From the NCBI GenBank assembly GCA_039817415.1, contig JBCBVV010000012.1, forward strand, positions 62,001-126,000: a stretch of DNA of 64,000 nucleotides, given 5' to 3'. Made by a program: the position numbers and the translations under genes. The DNA comes from JALEFZ01 sp039817415 (lineage in GTDB: Bacteria; Bacteroidota; Bacteroidia; J057). Under the pieces are notes generated by a model. It saw only the letters and a program-made list of their open reading frames with translations. It had not been told where the DNA came from and did no database searches. Each line of letters begins with the position of its first letter. Positions within the stretch are counted from its first letter, which is position 1. Shown here in pieces: positions 41,792 to 50,806 of this stretch.

Positions 41792-42456
41792 TCAGGAAAG
41801 CCAAATCGGCCCAATAAGGGAACAAATTTAAAGGATTGTAGTCTCCTGATTTCCCACTCGTTTTTGCTGAGTCTAATAGCCAAGGTCATTTTTTGAGTGG
41901 CAAGGGAACCTACGGGAATGACCATTCTTCCCCCGATGGCAAGCTGTTGCTTGAGGGTTTCAACGATACTTGGGCTTGCAGCTGTTACAATGATTCTATC
42001 AAAGGGAGCATGTGCTTTCCAGCCTTCGGTTCCATCCCCATGCCTGAGCGCTACAGGGAGGCTTAGATCATCCAGCTTTTCCTTTGCTTCCTTATGCAGT
42101 CTATAGTCTCTTTCTACAGAGAAAACTCTTGCACCCATTTTGGCGAGAATGGCTGCTTGATATCCGGATCCAGTCCCTATTTCAAGGACTTTCATGTTCT
42201 TCTTTACCTGTAACAGCTGGGTTTGAAAAGCCACGGTAAAGGGTTGGGAAATCGTTTGCCCATTGTGGATCGGGAGTGCTTTGTCCTCGTAGGCTTCTTC
42301 TGCAAATGCGCCCTCCACAAATCCATGTCTGGGAATGGCTAGCATGGCCGCTAAGACCTTTTCATCTGTAATTCCGCGCTCCTCTATCTGGTTGATGAGA
42401 CGCTTTCTAAGGCCTTTATGTTTGAAGGTATCCAGCAACAGTTTTCTTTTGGGCAA
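41782..42456 (-). CDS. pcm: Protein-L-isoaspartate O-methyltransferase
   Basis: This 224-residue SAM-dependent enzyme methylates isoaspartyl residues in damaged proteins so they can be repaired. IPRHGFVEGAFAEEAYEDKA and LPIHNGQTISQPFTVAFQTQ are the substrate-proximal motifs. EIGTGSGYQAAILAKMGARV with FSVERD forms the SAM pocket, and APFDRIIVTAASPSIV the substrate strand. The frame begins with a TTG; no upstream ATG exists before an in-frame stop, and the DTFKHKGLRKRLINQI start matches the family, so TTG is accepted. It overlaps truA tail to tail. Confidence 0.93.
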   Translation of the reverse strand: MPKRKLLLDTFKHKGLRKRLINQIEERGITDEKVLAAMLAIPRHGFVEGAFAEEAYEDKALPIHNGQTISQPFTVAFQTQLLQVKKNMKVLEIGTGSGYQAAILAKMGARVFSVERDYRLHKEAKEKLDDLSLPVALRHGDGTEGWKAHAPFDRIIVTAASPSIVETLKQQLAIGGRMVIPVGSLATQKMTLAIRLSKNEWEIRRLQSFKFVPLLGRFGFPDQD

Positions 42457-42538
42457 AGGTACAATCTGCCTAGAGGAAAAAACGATTTTGGTGGATAAAT
42501 TTTTATGAAATCATTCTGTACAAGAATAGACGTAATTG

Positions 42539-42566
42539 AAAAAAGGCCCTTCGAGAAAAGGGCCTT
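42539..42566 (-). terminator. Terminator of the MotAB/ZorAB-like operon
   Basis: AAGGCCCTT and AAGGGCCTT (perfect 9-bp stem, 6-nt loop) followed on the minus strand by TTTTTC lie 34 bp after the ZorB-like stop. Confidence 0.88.
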
Positions 42567-42600
42567 CGCTATTTGTCTTTATATCAAATCTAGGATTCTG

Positions 42601-43404
42601 CTAGGGAATTACATTACCCGTTGAGTCTACCTCAATACCACTGTAATCAATAGCTTTCAATTCACCAATCTTGGGTATGATCTGTATCAGGAATCGTTGG
42701 TTTCTGGACTCATCAAGGGGATCGCGACCTACTCCACCTTCCCCAGAACCAGAGATCATGACTTCCACACGATTTGGGTCGAAGATCAAACCTCTTTCCT
42801 GCCATAAGGTGAATAGAGACAACGCTCTTTCATAGCTCAACTCATAGTTTCGATAATAGGAGTCGGCCGATGCCATTCCTTCAATAACGAGAAGGTATTT
42901 GACATTGTCATTGGGTTCTAACTTTTCGACCAGACCTTCAAGGGCTTTTCCTGCCTCCAGGAGGGTGTTTTCGTAATTGCCCGGTATATCGCTTTTTCCT
43001 TTCGGAAACTGCACCTGGGTTCGTAGTACGTGTCTTTTGTAGGCAGGTTGGTATACAAAGTATCTAGGATCGAGCGATTCAATCGCTTTCTGAATTTCTT
43101 GAAGCTTCTTGTATTCTTCCTCCATCACGATCAAGCGAGCTCTCTCGGTTTGCAGTTCTTGAATAAGAGAAGATGCGTACATTTCCTCCTCACTTAGTCT
43201 CCTTTTCAATTCTTCTAGCGCCAAGCTTTGTTGATTTAATTCTAAGCTACGGACGCGCAATTCATCTTCCGTTGAGATCAAGGCCTCGGCTCTCATTTTG
43301 AACATTTTATAGCTCAATACGAAAAGGGCAAGGGCAATGATAAACAGGGCGGTCATCAAGTCTGCATAACTCACCCAAAACAGTCTGCTGCTATCTTTTT
43401 TCAT
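42601..43404 (-). CDS. MotB/ZorB/OmpA-like stator protein
   Basis: This 267-residue protein has a very short cytoplasmic N-terminus, one membrane helix at about 15-33 with Asp15 placed like the proton-carrying Asp of MotB (VSYADLMTALFIIALALFVL), a coiled coil at about 37-105, and an OmpA-like peptidoglycan-binding domain at about 125-240 (NYELSYERALSLFTLW, with ESRNQRFLIQI at the C-terminal end). The layout matches MotB and the ZorB subunit of the Zorya anti-phage motor. It is 21 bp downstream of a MotA-like gene. The gate helix and anchor are complete, so an ion-driven stator is the likely core; the output is unknown. Confidence 0.8.
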   Translation of the reverse strand: MKKDSSRLFWVSYADLMTALFIIALALFVLSYKMFKMRAEALISTEDELRVRSLELNQQSLALEELKRRLSEEEMYASSLIQELQTERARLIVMEEEYKKLQEIQKAIESLDPRYFVYQPAYKRHVLRTQVQFPKGKSDIPGNYENTLLEAGKALEGLVEKLEPNDNVKYLLVIEGMASADSYYRNYELSYERALSLFTLWQERGLIFDPNRVEVMISGSGEGGVGRDPLDESRNQRFLIQIIPKIGELKAIDYSGIEVDSTGNVIP

Positions 43405-43425
43405 AGAAAAATGATTAGGGTGATG

Positions 43426-44736
43426 TTATCCTGCAAAGGTTTGGAACAAGTACATTGCACCTCCTACTATCCCTAAGGTAAAGGCGAGAATACCTGAATA
43501 CATGAATACCTGAACGGCTGGATTTCTTAAAGCTCTGCCACCATTGGTGGAAAGTTGTCGGTTGATGTTTTCCATCGTAGTCGCCATTTGCTGACGAGCA
43601 GCTTGTTCTTGAGATATTCGCTCTAGCAACTGAACGTTGATTTCAACACTCTTTTCTTGGATGTTTTTGATGTTTTCCTTGATCTTCAGCAAATCATCGC
43701 TCAAAGCGCGGGCAAAACCCTGTGGATCACCTCCTTCTAAAGAAGATAGGTACTTGTCCATTTTTACGTAAGCGGATTTGGTACTTTGGTCTAGGGCTTG
43801 AATATTCTGGTCTACCATGACTTCCAACTGACGATCCGCCTGTTGAATGCTACTACCTAATTTTAAGCTGAATTCTTCTGCCTTCTGGCTGTAATTTTCC
43901 ATGTAGCGCGCCTGCTTCTCAATCATGTCATCGTTAAACCGAACTGCGCTGGAAATCCCATTTAGGTCTTGTTGAAGGCCTTTTACCTGAGAAAATACGC
44001 CCCGAAGCTCTTTAAACAAATCTAATGTATTGGCTAAAGAATCATTCATTTGGGACTGATACTGAGCAAAACCATCCTGGAAGGCTGCTAATGACTCTCT
44101 CAAATCTCGGATTGAACCTTGGACAGGGGCTGCTTCAGGGTGAAATACCTTGGTTCGCAAGAATTGGAAGTAATCTTCCATGCCTTCATCTCTATACTCC
44201 TTATGCTTTTTAAAGGCGGCATTTGACCTAACCGTCAGGAGAAGACCTGTGGCAGAACCGACCATGCCCACGACTACCCCTCCGATGAAAGATTGAATGG
44301 CTGCATCACTGACACCTTCAAATCCAATTTTGATCAGACCGATGATAACCCCCGTAAAAGTAGCCAAGAGACCTATGTATAAGGGAAGGGGAAGGTTGGT
44401 CTCTACCCCTTCTTCCATGGAAGAAGACTTTCGTTCTGCAATCTCCATTAACCTTTCCCCTTGAGAAGAACCTCTGTTTCTGGAAAGGTAGGAGTTGGTC
44501 ATATGGATAATTTCCCTGAAGGCAGGACTGAAACTTCCGTTGTCTTTGACTTGTGGGACCGAATTGGCGGTTTGGCTACCAGCGACTTCGTAATTCTCTT
44601 CTACATCTAATTCACTTCCTTCTGGGAACAATTCTCCCAGCTGTCGGCTTTGGTTGAGGTTGCGGATAAAAAATACAATCTGCAACACGATGATGAGGCC
44701 TACCACCCCAATTTCTGCCAAAAGCGTTAAATCCAT
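43426..44736 (-). CDS. MotA/ExbB/ZorA-like channel protein with long coiled-coil tail
   Basis: This 436-residue protein has membrane segments at about 7-24, 118-138 and 147-169. TM2-TM3 carry the MotA/TolQ/ExbB-type helical pair (LLATFTGVIIGLIKIGF, SFIGGVVVGMVGSATG). A long predicted coiled coil runs from about 195 to 405 (SQVKGLQQDLNGISSAVRFN, EKSVEINVQLLERISQEQAA), then a fourth hydrophobic segment at 410-432. ZorA-type proteins have long cytosolic tails; a C-terminal fourth TM is unusual and may fold the tail back to the membrane. It forms an operon with the MotB-like gene, with no zorC, zorD or zorE nearby. Confidence 0.8.
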   Translation of the reverse strand: MDLTLLAEIGVVGLIIVLQIVFFIRNLNQSRQLGELFPEGSELDVEENYEVAGSQTANSVPQVKDNGSFSPAFREIIHMTNSYLSRNRGSSQGERLMEIAERKSSSMEEGVETNLPLPLYIGLLATFTGVIIGLIKIGFEGVSDAAIQSFIGGVVVGMVGSATGLLLTVRSNAAFKKHKEYRDEGMEDYFQFLRTKVFHPEAAPVQGSIRDLRESLAAFQDGFAQYQSQMNDSLANTLDLFKELRGVFSQVKGLQQDLNGISSAVRFNDDMIEKQARYMENYSQKAEEFSLKLGSSIQQADRQLEVMVDQNIQALDQSTKSAYVKMDKYLSSLEGGDPQGFARALSDDLLKIKENIKNIQEKSVEINVQLLERISQEQAARQQMATTMENINRQLSTNGGRALRNPAVQVFMYSGILAFTLGIVGGAMYLFQTFAG

Positions 44737-44821
44737 ATCGGTAGTATTTTGGTAATCAATGGTTAAGCCTGTTTTTAGACCACAGGCGATAGCAAATAAA
44801 GGGCAAACTTAATTCCACCCT

Positions 44822-44861
44822 AAAAAAAGTACGTTTTGAGGCAATATAGTTGCCTCAAAAC
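44822..44861 (-). terminator. Terminator of the sialate O-acetylesterase gene
   Basis: A perfect 12-bp stem, GTTTTGAGGCAA with TTGCCTCAAAAC and a 5-nt loop, is followed on the minus strand by GTACTTTTTTT. It lies 46 bp past the stop at 44907. Confidence 0.9.
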
Positions 44862-44906
44862 TATAAATCGGTCTCAGGATGATAATTTTTTTGTCAAAAT
44901 GATCGA

Positions 44907-46901
44907 TTATTCGCTTGCTGGGAGATAGGTTTTGACTTTTCCCGCAGAGCTTAATGGCCAATTATCCGTTCGAAAAGGACTGGCCGGTAATCCATCCTTA
45001 TTGTACAGGTTTACATCATCAGGATTATCTGCCCAACCATATCTCACCGCCTTGGGTTCTGCTACCTTAGGCGAAAGTACGATGATGTCATCACCACTGA
45101 TGAAAGCTTGTGCCCAGTGGAATTCTTGATCCGCACCTGCAATGGTAAAGCCTGTGAGGTATTGATATTTAGAATCGCCTTTAGCCATCAGCCCTTTTCC
45201 CACATGATCAAAGCTTAAGACAATTTTATTTCCTTCGACCTTCATGGAGGAATAGGTTGGGCCTGCATATTCAATCTCCTTGCCATAGTCCTTGGCCAAG
45301 GCATTAAGGGCCAATCGTAGACCTACATCTTCTTTGTTTGTAGGATGAATATCTTCAGCATCTCCGATATCAATGGCTACTGCCATGCCTGTTTTGGGAA
45401 GAGACAAGGTCTTGCTTTGCGCCTCCCTCAATTCCGCCCAATTGGAGGCACCGGGTTGGTCAGAAGGGGACATGAAATTGGCCAATTGCACGAAATAGAA
45501 GCTTAGTTCTCGCTCCCATTGTTTTCTCCAGTCTTTGATGAGAGCAGGAAAAAGTTGTTGGTATTCTTCTCCGCGGTCAGCATTAGACTCGCCCTGATAC
45601 CAGATGACTCCTCTCATGCCATATGGCTTTACGGCATGAATCATCCCGTTGTACAAAAAGGTAGGTTGGTCATTAGGGCCTTCCCCTGGAAGGTCAAGCT
45701 TAAGCCCTTTGCCACTAATTCTGAATTTCCATTTACCAGCCAAAGATACCTTTAGGTCATCTTGCTGTATAAACAAGTCCTTTGCCTCGCTCCAGAATCC
45801 CCCGCCACCTCCGGTATCGTGTACCCTGACAGCGATTACGTTCTTTCCTGGCTTGAGATAATTGGCTGCTACCTTATAGTTTCGAGCTTTGCTGTATTGC
45901 TGTTCCATCTGTCCTACCAATCTTCCATTGATCCAAGTCATGTCGCTGTCATCAATCTTGCCCAGGCTCAACTGGAAGTCTTTTCGGGTAAATTCTGGTA
46001 GCTCAAACTCATAGCGCATCCAGATCAATCCATTCAATTCGGGATAACCCTGGCCTTCCCATAAACCTGGAACTTCGAGTTCTCCCCATTTGCTATCGTC
46101 GTAGTCCTCTTCTGCCCAAATGGCATTTTCACCTTTCATCCCACTTTCACGGGGATTTCCCATTTTTTTCATCAACTTCTGGTAGAGTTTGGCGACTCTT
46201 TTCTGATTTTCCTTAGGGTTATAGGTCTTTAAGGCTTCCAATGCCTCCTTATAATAGCTTACCTCGCTGGCAGCTTCAGGACTCAACCAGGTTTCGACAA
46301 CGGTTCCTCCCCAATTGTTGTAAATCAATCCTACAGGCACATCTAATTCTTCTCTTAATTTTTGAGCGAAGAAGTAGCCCACCGCAGAGAAATTTCCCAC
46401 TGTTTGGGGATTACATAAGGCCCAATTTCCTTTGTCGAGCTTTTCTGTTGGGCTAAAGGCTACCCTTTTGTCAACCCAGAAGAATCGCATGTGGTCGTCT
46501 TTTGCCTTGGAAATGGCTTCTTTTTTATTGAGCATATTGAGGGTGTACTCCATATTGGATTGCCCCCCGCAAAGCCATACTTCCCCAAATAATATATCCT
46601 TCACGACAAGGGTTTCTGAAGGAGAGATGACTTCGATGTCATAGGGACCTCCTGCTTCATGTGGAGGAAGGTAAAAGGTAAAGCGTCCGTCGTCTCCAGC
46701 GGTGGTGAAATATTGTTTCCCATCGACATTGAGTTGGATATATTTTCCGGGTTTGTCCCAACCCCAAACAGGAATTTCCATGTCTCTTTGGAGAACCATG
46801 TGGTCAGAGAATAACCTGGAAAGGGTCAATTTGGCGTAGGAAGTGGATATTCCCATGAAAAGAAGGATAAGTGTGAGACCTAGTCGTTGCGAAAGTTTCA
46901 T
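44907..46901 (-). CDS. Sialate O-acetylesterase (SGNH family)
   Basis: This 664-residue secreted esterase has a signal peptide (1-23, ending SYA). Nucleophile Ser lies in WLCGGQSNMEYTL, the oxyanion block in YNNWGGTVVETWLSPE, Asn in RGVIWYQGESNADRG, and the Asp-His pair in DIGDAEDIHPTNKEDVG. All four SGNH blocks are thus visible. Between blocks 2 and 3 (about residues 250-385) is an inserted GH2-like sugar-binding beta domain (ELNGLIWMRYEFELPEFTRK, VHDTGGGGG), as in bacterial sialic-acid 9-O-acetylesterases. It removes O-acetyl groups from sialic acids or related glycans outside the cytoplasm. The gene is monocistronic. Confidence 0.92.
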   Translation of the reverse strand: MKLSQRLGLTLILLFMGISTSYAKLTLSRLFSDHMVLQRDMEIPVWGWDKPGKYIQLNVDGKQYFTTAGDDGRFTFYLPPHEAGGPYDIEVISPSETLVVKDILFGEVWLCGGQSNMEYTLNMLNKKEAISKAKDDHMRFFWVDKRVAFSPTEKLDKGNWALCNPQTVGNFSAVGYFFAQKLREELDVPVGLIYNNWGGTVVETWLSPEAASEVSYYKEALEALKTYNPKENQKRVAKLYQKLMKKMGNPRESGMKGENAIWAEEDYDDSKWGELEVPGLWEGQGYPELNGLIWMRYEFELPEFTRKDFQLSLGKIDDSDMTWINGRLVGQMEQQYSKARNYKVAANYLKPGKNVIAVRVHDTGGGGGFWSEAKDLFIQQDDLKVSLAGKWKFRISGKGLKLDLPGEGPNDQPTFLYNGMIHAVKPYGMRGVIWYQGESNADRGEEYQQLFPALIKDWRKQWERELSFYFVQLANFMSPSDQPGASNWAELREAQSKTLSLPKTGMAVAIDIGDAEDIHPTNKEDVGLRLALNALAKDYGKEIEYAGPTYSSMKVEGNKIVLSFDHVGKGLMAKGDSKYQYLTGFTIAGADQEFHWAQAFISGDDIIVLSPKVAEPKAVRYGWADNPDDVNLYNKDGLPASPFRTDNWPLSSAGKVKTYLPASE

Positions 46902-47195
46902 AGTCAGGTATTTCCCAAAAATTAGAAAAAATCGGCGAATAGATAGCCTCAGATAGGGAAAAAGTGATCTGCGGATGGGAAGATATTTTTCGATAACAAA
47001 GAAGGGCTGAAATTCGTTTGTTCATTTTCAAATTGTGTTATCATTTATGTGCATAAGTGTCTTGCAAAATTGATGACGCTTTTGATTAATTTACAGCCTG
47101 TTATCATGCGAAAGATCCTTGTGATCCTTAACTTTACAGGCTTTCGCTCTTTGGTTAAATTTCTATAGTAAACAATCCTATTTGGAGCTACATAT

Positions 47196-50060
47196 ATGAT
47201 CGCATCATTTGACTCTTTTGAGAAACGTCATTTAGGGCCTGCTACAACTGACCTTCAGCACATGTTGGATACCATTGGGGTAAATAGCATGGAAGAACTC
47301 ATTAACCAGACCGTACCTGCTGGTATTCGTTTGCATGAAGAACTATCTGAGAAGGCTCCATTGAGCGAGCATGCTTATTTGAAATCTGTCAAAAAGATTG
47401 CTCAGAGAAACAAAGTTTTCAAATCCTACATTGGACAAGGATATTACGGGACGATCACTCCATCTGTGATTCTTCGTAACATCTTTGAAAATCCTGGTTG
47501 GTATACCCAATACACCCCTTATCAGGCGGAGATTTCGCAAGGTAGGTTGGAAGCACTTCTGAACTTCCAGACCATGGTTTCTGACTTCACGGGTTTGCCT
47601 GTTGCCAATGCATCCTTGTTGGACGAAGGAACTGCTGCTGCGGAGGCCATGTCCATGACCTTTGGACAAAAGAAGAAAAAGGATAGAAAATCCGAAGCCA
47701 ATGTATTGTTGGTGGCGGACTCTCTCTTTGCGCAATCAATTGATGTCATCAAAACCCGTGCGGAAGGGGTAGGCATAACCGTAAAGGTCCAGCCTGTCGA
47801 AGAGTTTGATGTCAATGAGGAAGTATTCGCTGCTGTCGTTCAATATCCAGACGCGCTCGGATCGATCCAACATTACCAGGAATTATCTGATAAGCTCAAA
47901 GCGATCAATAGTTATCTGATCGTTGCAGCCGACCTCATGAGCCTTACCATGCTAAAAGCTCCTGGAGAATTTGGGGCTGATGTGGTGGTGGGTTCTGCTC
48001 AACGATTTGGAGTACCTATGGGCTATGGAGGCCCACACGCTGCCTTTTTTGCTACAAAAGAGGAATTTTTGAGGCTACTCCCTGGTAGAATTATTGGGGT
48101 TTCCATTGACGCTGCTGGAAATTCTGCTTTGAGAATGACCCTGCAGACGCGAGAGCAGCACATTCGTCGCGACAAGGCAACTTCCAATATCTGTACGGCC
48201 CAGGCTTTGTTGGCCATCATGTCGGGCATGTACGCAGTTTACCACGGACCACATGGGATCAAAGAGATTGCAGGGCGTATTCATGCCTTAACTTCCTTGT
48301 TGTACAGCAACTTGAAGGCCATTGGAATCAAAGTAGTCAATGACACCTTTTTTGATACCCTTACCCTTGAACTATCCGGTGAAGAGGTATTCAGGTTACG
48401 CCAAATGGCAGAAGAAAAAGAAATTAACTTTTTCTACAGCCAAGGGAATAAAGTGGGGATCTCTTTGGATGAAACTACTGAAGTGGCAGAGGTTGAGGAG
48501 ATTTTGAGCTTGATTACTAGTCTCAAATCGGTTCCCTTCTCTTTGACTTCAAATGGATCTTCTCATATTCCATCTGGTTTGGAAAGAAGTTCTGCCTTCC
48601 TTGAGCACCCAGTCTTCAATACGCACCATTCTGAAACAGCCATGATGCGCTATATCAGAAGCTTAGAAGACAAAGATTTATCTTTGAACAATGCCATGAT
48701 TCCTTTGGGATCGTGTACCATGAAACTTAATGCGGCTGCTGAATTGATTCCAGTTAGCTGGCCTGAGTTTGCCAATATCCACCCTTTTGCGCCTGTTGAT
48801 CAGGCAGCGGGATACCATGAATTAATTGATGAGTTGGGCAGAGACTTGTGTGAAATCACAGGTTTTGCGGGAATTTCCTTCCAACCCAACTCTGGTGCGC
48901 AGGGCGAATATACCGGCTTGATGGTAATTCGTGCCTTCCACTATGCAAATGGCGATCACCATCGAAATATCGCTTTGATTCCTTCTTCTGCGCACGGAAC
49001 CAACCCTGCTTCTGCTGTTATGGCAGGAATGAAAGTGGTTGTCGTAAAGTGTGATGACATGGGTAACATCGACATGGAAGACTTGAGAGCCAAAGCTGAA
49101 CAGCATAAGGACAATCTTTCTTGTTTGATGATCACCTATCCTTCAACCCATGGTGTATTTGAAGAAGATGTAGTAGAGGCATGTGAGTTGATGCACCAAT
49201 ATGGAGGCCAAGTGTACATGGACGGTGCCAATATGAATGCGCAAGTGGGATTGACATCTCCTGGAAGAATCGGAGCAGACGTTTGCCACTTGAACTTGCA
49301 CAAGACATTTGCCATTCCACATGGTGGTGGTGGTCCTGGGATGGGACCCATCGGAGTAGCTGAGCACCTTGTACCCTTCCTTCCTAAGCACGTTTTAGTC
49401 GAAACGGGAGGTCACCAAGGAATTTCTGCCGTAGCTGCCACCCCTTATGGAAGTGCTAGCATTTTGCTGATTTCCTATGGCTACATTAAAATGTTAGGGA
49501 GCAAAGGGGTAAAGGCAGCCACAGAGTATGCCATCCTCAATGCCAATTACTTGAAGGCTCGTCTACAAAACGATTTCAAAATCCTTTACCAAGGAAAGGA
49601 AGGACACGTAGCACATGAGTTTATCGTCGATCTGCGTGAGTTCAAGGCAAAAGTAGGACTCGAAGTGGATGACATTACCAAGCGTTTGATTGACTATGGA
49701 TTCCATGCACCGACTGTTTCTTGGCCAGTTACCGGTACCATCATGATCGAACCTACAGAATCTGAGCCTCTTGCCGAGCTGGATCGCTTTGTAGAGGCCA
49801 TGATGACGATTAGGGAGGAGATTAGGGATATAGAGCTAGGAATAGCCGATATGGAAGATAATGTCCTCAAGAACGCCCCACATACCATTGAGGAGTTGAC
49901 AGCGGATGAATGGACACATGCCTATGGCCGCGAAAAAGCTGCCTGGCCCGTGAAGAGCCTGTATCAGCATAAGTTCTGGGCGACCGTTAAGCGCGTCAAC
50001 AATACCTATGGCGATAGAAATGTCGTTTGTACTTGCCCTCCCGTAGAGGCTTACGCTTAG
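47196..50060 (+). CDS. gcvP: Glycine dehydrogenase (decarboxylating), P protein
   Basis: This 954-residue single-chain P protein decarboxylates glycine and passes the aminomethyl group to the lipoyl arm of GcvH. N-terminal half FEKRHLGPATTDLQHMLDTI, PYQAEISQGRLEALLNFQTM and SAQRFGVPMGYGGPHAAFFA belong to the pseudo-active P1-like half. The C-terminal half holds the PLP lysine Lys703 in HLNLHKTFAIPHGGGGPGMG and the STHGVFEE motif. Full length equals fused GcvP. No gcvT or gcvH is in the window. An upstream 165-bp gap contains a 7-bp stem-loop but no recognisable glycine riboswitch. Confidence 0.97.
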   Translation: MIASFDSFEKRHLGPATTDLQHMLDTIGVNSMEELINQTVPAGIRLHEELSEKAPLSEHAYLKSVKKIAQRNKVFKSYIGQGYYGTITPSVILRNIFENPGWYTQYTPYQAEISQGRLEALLNFQTMVSDFTGLPVANASLLDEGTAAAEAMSMTFGQKKKKDRKSEANVLLVADSLFAQSIDVIKTRAEGVGITVKVQPVEEFDVNEEVFAAVVQYPDALGSIQHYQELSDKLKAINSYLIVAADLMSLTMLKAPGEFGADVVVGSAQRFGVPMGYGGPHAAFFATKEEFLRLLPGRIIGVSIDAAGNSALRMTLQTREQHIRRDKATSNICTAQALLAIMSGMYAVYHGPHGIKEIAGRIHALTSLLYSNLKAIGIKVVNDTFFDTLTLELSGEEVFRLRQMAEEKEINFFYSQGNKVGISLDETTEVAEVEEILSLITSLKSVPFSLTSNGSSHIPSGLERSSAFLEHPVFNTHHSETAMMRYIRSLEDKDLSLNNAMIPLGSCTMKLNAAAELIPVSWPEFANIHPFAPVDQAAGYHELIDELGRDLCEITGFAGISFQPNSGAQGEYTGLMVIRAFHYANGDHHRNIALIPSSAHGTNPASAVMAGMKVVVVKCDDMGNIDMEDLRAKAEQHKDNLSCLMITYPSTHGVFEEDVVEACELMHQYGGQVYMDGANMNAQVGLTSPGRIGADVCHLNLHKTFAIPHGGGGPGMGPIGVAEHLVPFLPKHVLVETGGHQGISAVAATPYGSASILLISYGYIKMLGSKGVKAATEYAILNANYLKARLQNDFKILYQGKEGHVAHEFIVDLREFKAKVGLEVDDITKRLIDYGFHAPTVSWPVTGTIMIEPTESEPLAELDRFVEAMMTIREEIRDIELGIADMEDNVLKNAPHTIEELTADEWTHAYGREKAAWPVKSLYQHKFWATVKRVNNTYGDRNVVCTCPPVEAYA

Positions 50061-50082
50061 GTATTGTAGATAAAATAGAAGA

Positions 50083-50111
50083 GCCACTTCAAGGAATTGA
50101 GGTGGCTTTTT
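50083..50111 (+). terminator. Terminator of gcvP
   Basis: GCCACTTCAA and TTGAGGTGGC (one wobble) around a 4-nt loop, followed by TTTTT, lie 22 bp after the stop. Confidence 0.88.
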
Positions 50112-50234
50112 ACATTCCAATGGCCAATACATTTGGCTGCAATCCTATGGTTCGAGAATTCAATTATCAAGAAAAGACATACTTCTCAAAAAACTCCGCT
50201 TAGAAAAAGGGATAGTATGTAATACCTCCATACC

Positions 50235-50726
50235 CTAATTCGCCTCAGCTTCTTTCTTTAAATCTGCTACAAATTGCTCAAAGGAAGCATCAAATGAAGG
50301 GATTTTATTGGCAAAAAGGGGGAATATTGGGCCGCCAATCTTTTCGGACATGGTAAATAAAGTCGCATCTCCCTTTGGCTCAAGGGTGTAAGTTCGTGAG
50401 CCCATGGCATCTCCCCAAACTAATGTTTGATTAGGAATAAACTCCTTGATCGAAAGCTTAAAGGATCTTTCAGGATCAAGTGTACTGACCAACTTAATTT
50501 TTTCTCCCTTCTTGATTTCACCTTCAAGAGAAACAATAGTAGAGTTCCAGCGAAGAAAATCAGCAGAAGTTGTTAAAAGAGACCAGATAGTAGCAGCATC
50601 TGCCTGAATGGTTTGGCTTATGGATGTGGTTCGATGAAAGGTCTTCTTCATGGTGGTTGCCTTTCCTTCCTGTGCCATGCTTGTTAGCGTTGTCATAACA
50701 ATTAATAAGGTAAAAATGTACTTCAT
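50235..50726 (-). CDS. SRPBCC-family protein with signal peptide
   Basis: This 163-residue protein has a signal peptide (1-19, ending LTSMAQ) and a START/polyketide-cyclase-like SRPBCC fold: TIQADAATIWSLLTTSADFL, WNSTIVSLEGEIKKGEKIKL, KEFIPNQTLVWGDAMGSRTY and LFTMSEKIGGPIF. SRPBCC folds bind hydrophobic ligands or act as simple cyclases or co-chaperones; an exported one probably binds a lipid or aromatic compound. A Crp/Fnr gene ends 80 bp upstream on the same strand and may regulate it. No catalytic residues can be assigned. Confidence 0.85.
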   Translation of the reverse strand: MKYIFTLLIVMTTLTSMAQEGKATTMKKTFHRTTSISQTIQADAATIWSLLTTSADFLRWNSTIVSLEGEIKKGEKIKLVSTLDPERSFKLSIKEFIPNQTLVWGDAMGSRTYTLEPKGDATLFTMSEKIGGPIFPLFANKIPSFDASFEQFVADLKKEAEAN

Positions 50727-50806
50727 GTGGAGTAGATGAAATAGCCTTAGGACGGAAGCAAAGGTATCATATTTAGCAGGGTAGGCGTTTTACATATGTT
50801 AAATAA

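Noticed and set aside
42601..44736. A complete Zorya defence system
   Set aside because: Only ZorA/ZorB-like genes exist; the flanking genes are pcm and a sialate esterase, and no helicase or ZorC/ZorE-like gene is present in the window.
47032..47195. Glycine riboswitch before gcvP
   Set aside because: The conserved tandem-aptamer core was not found in the 165-bp leader; only a small stem-loop is present.
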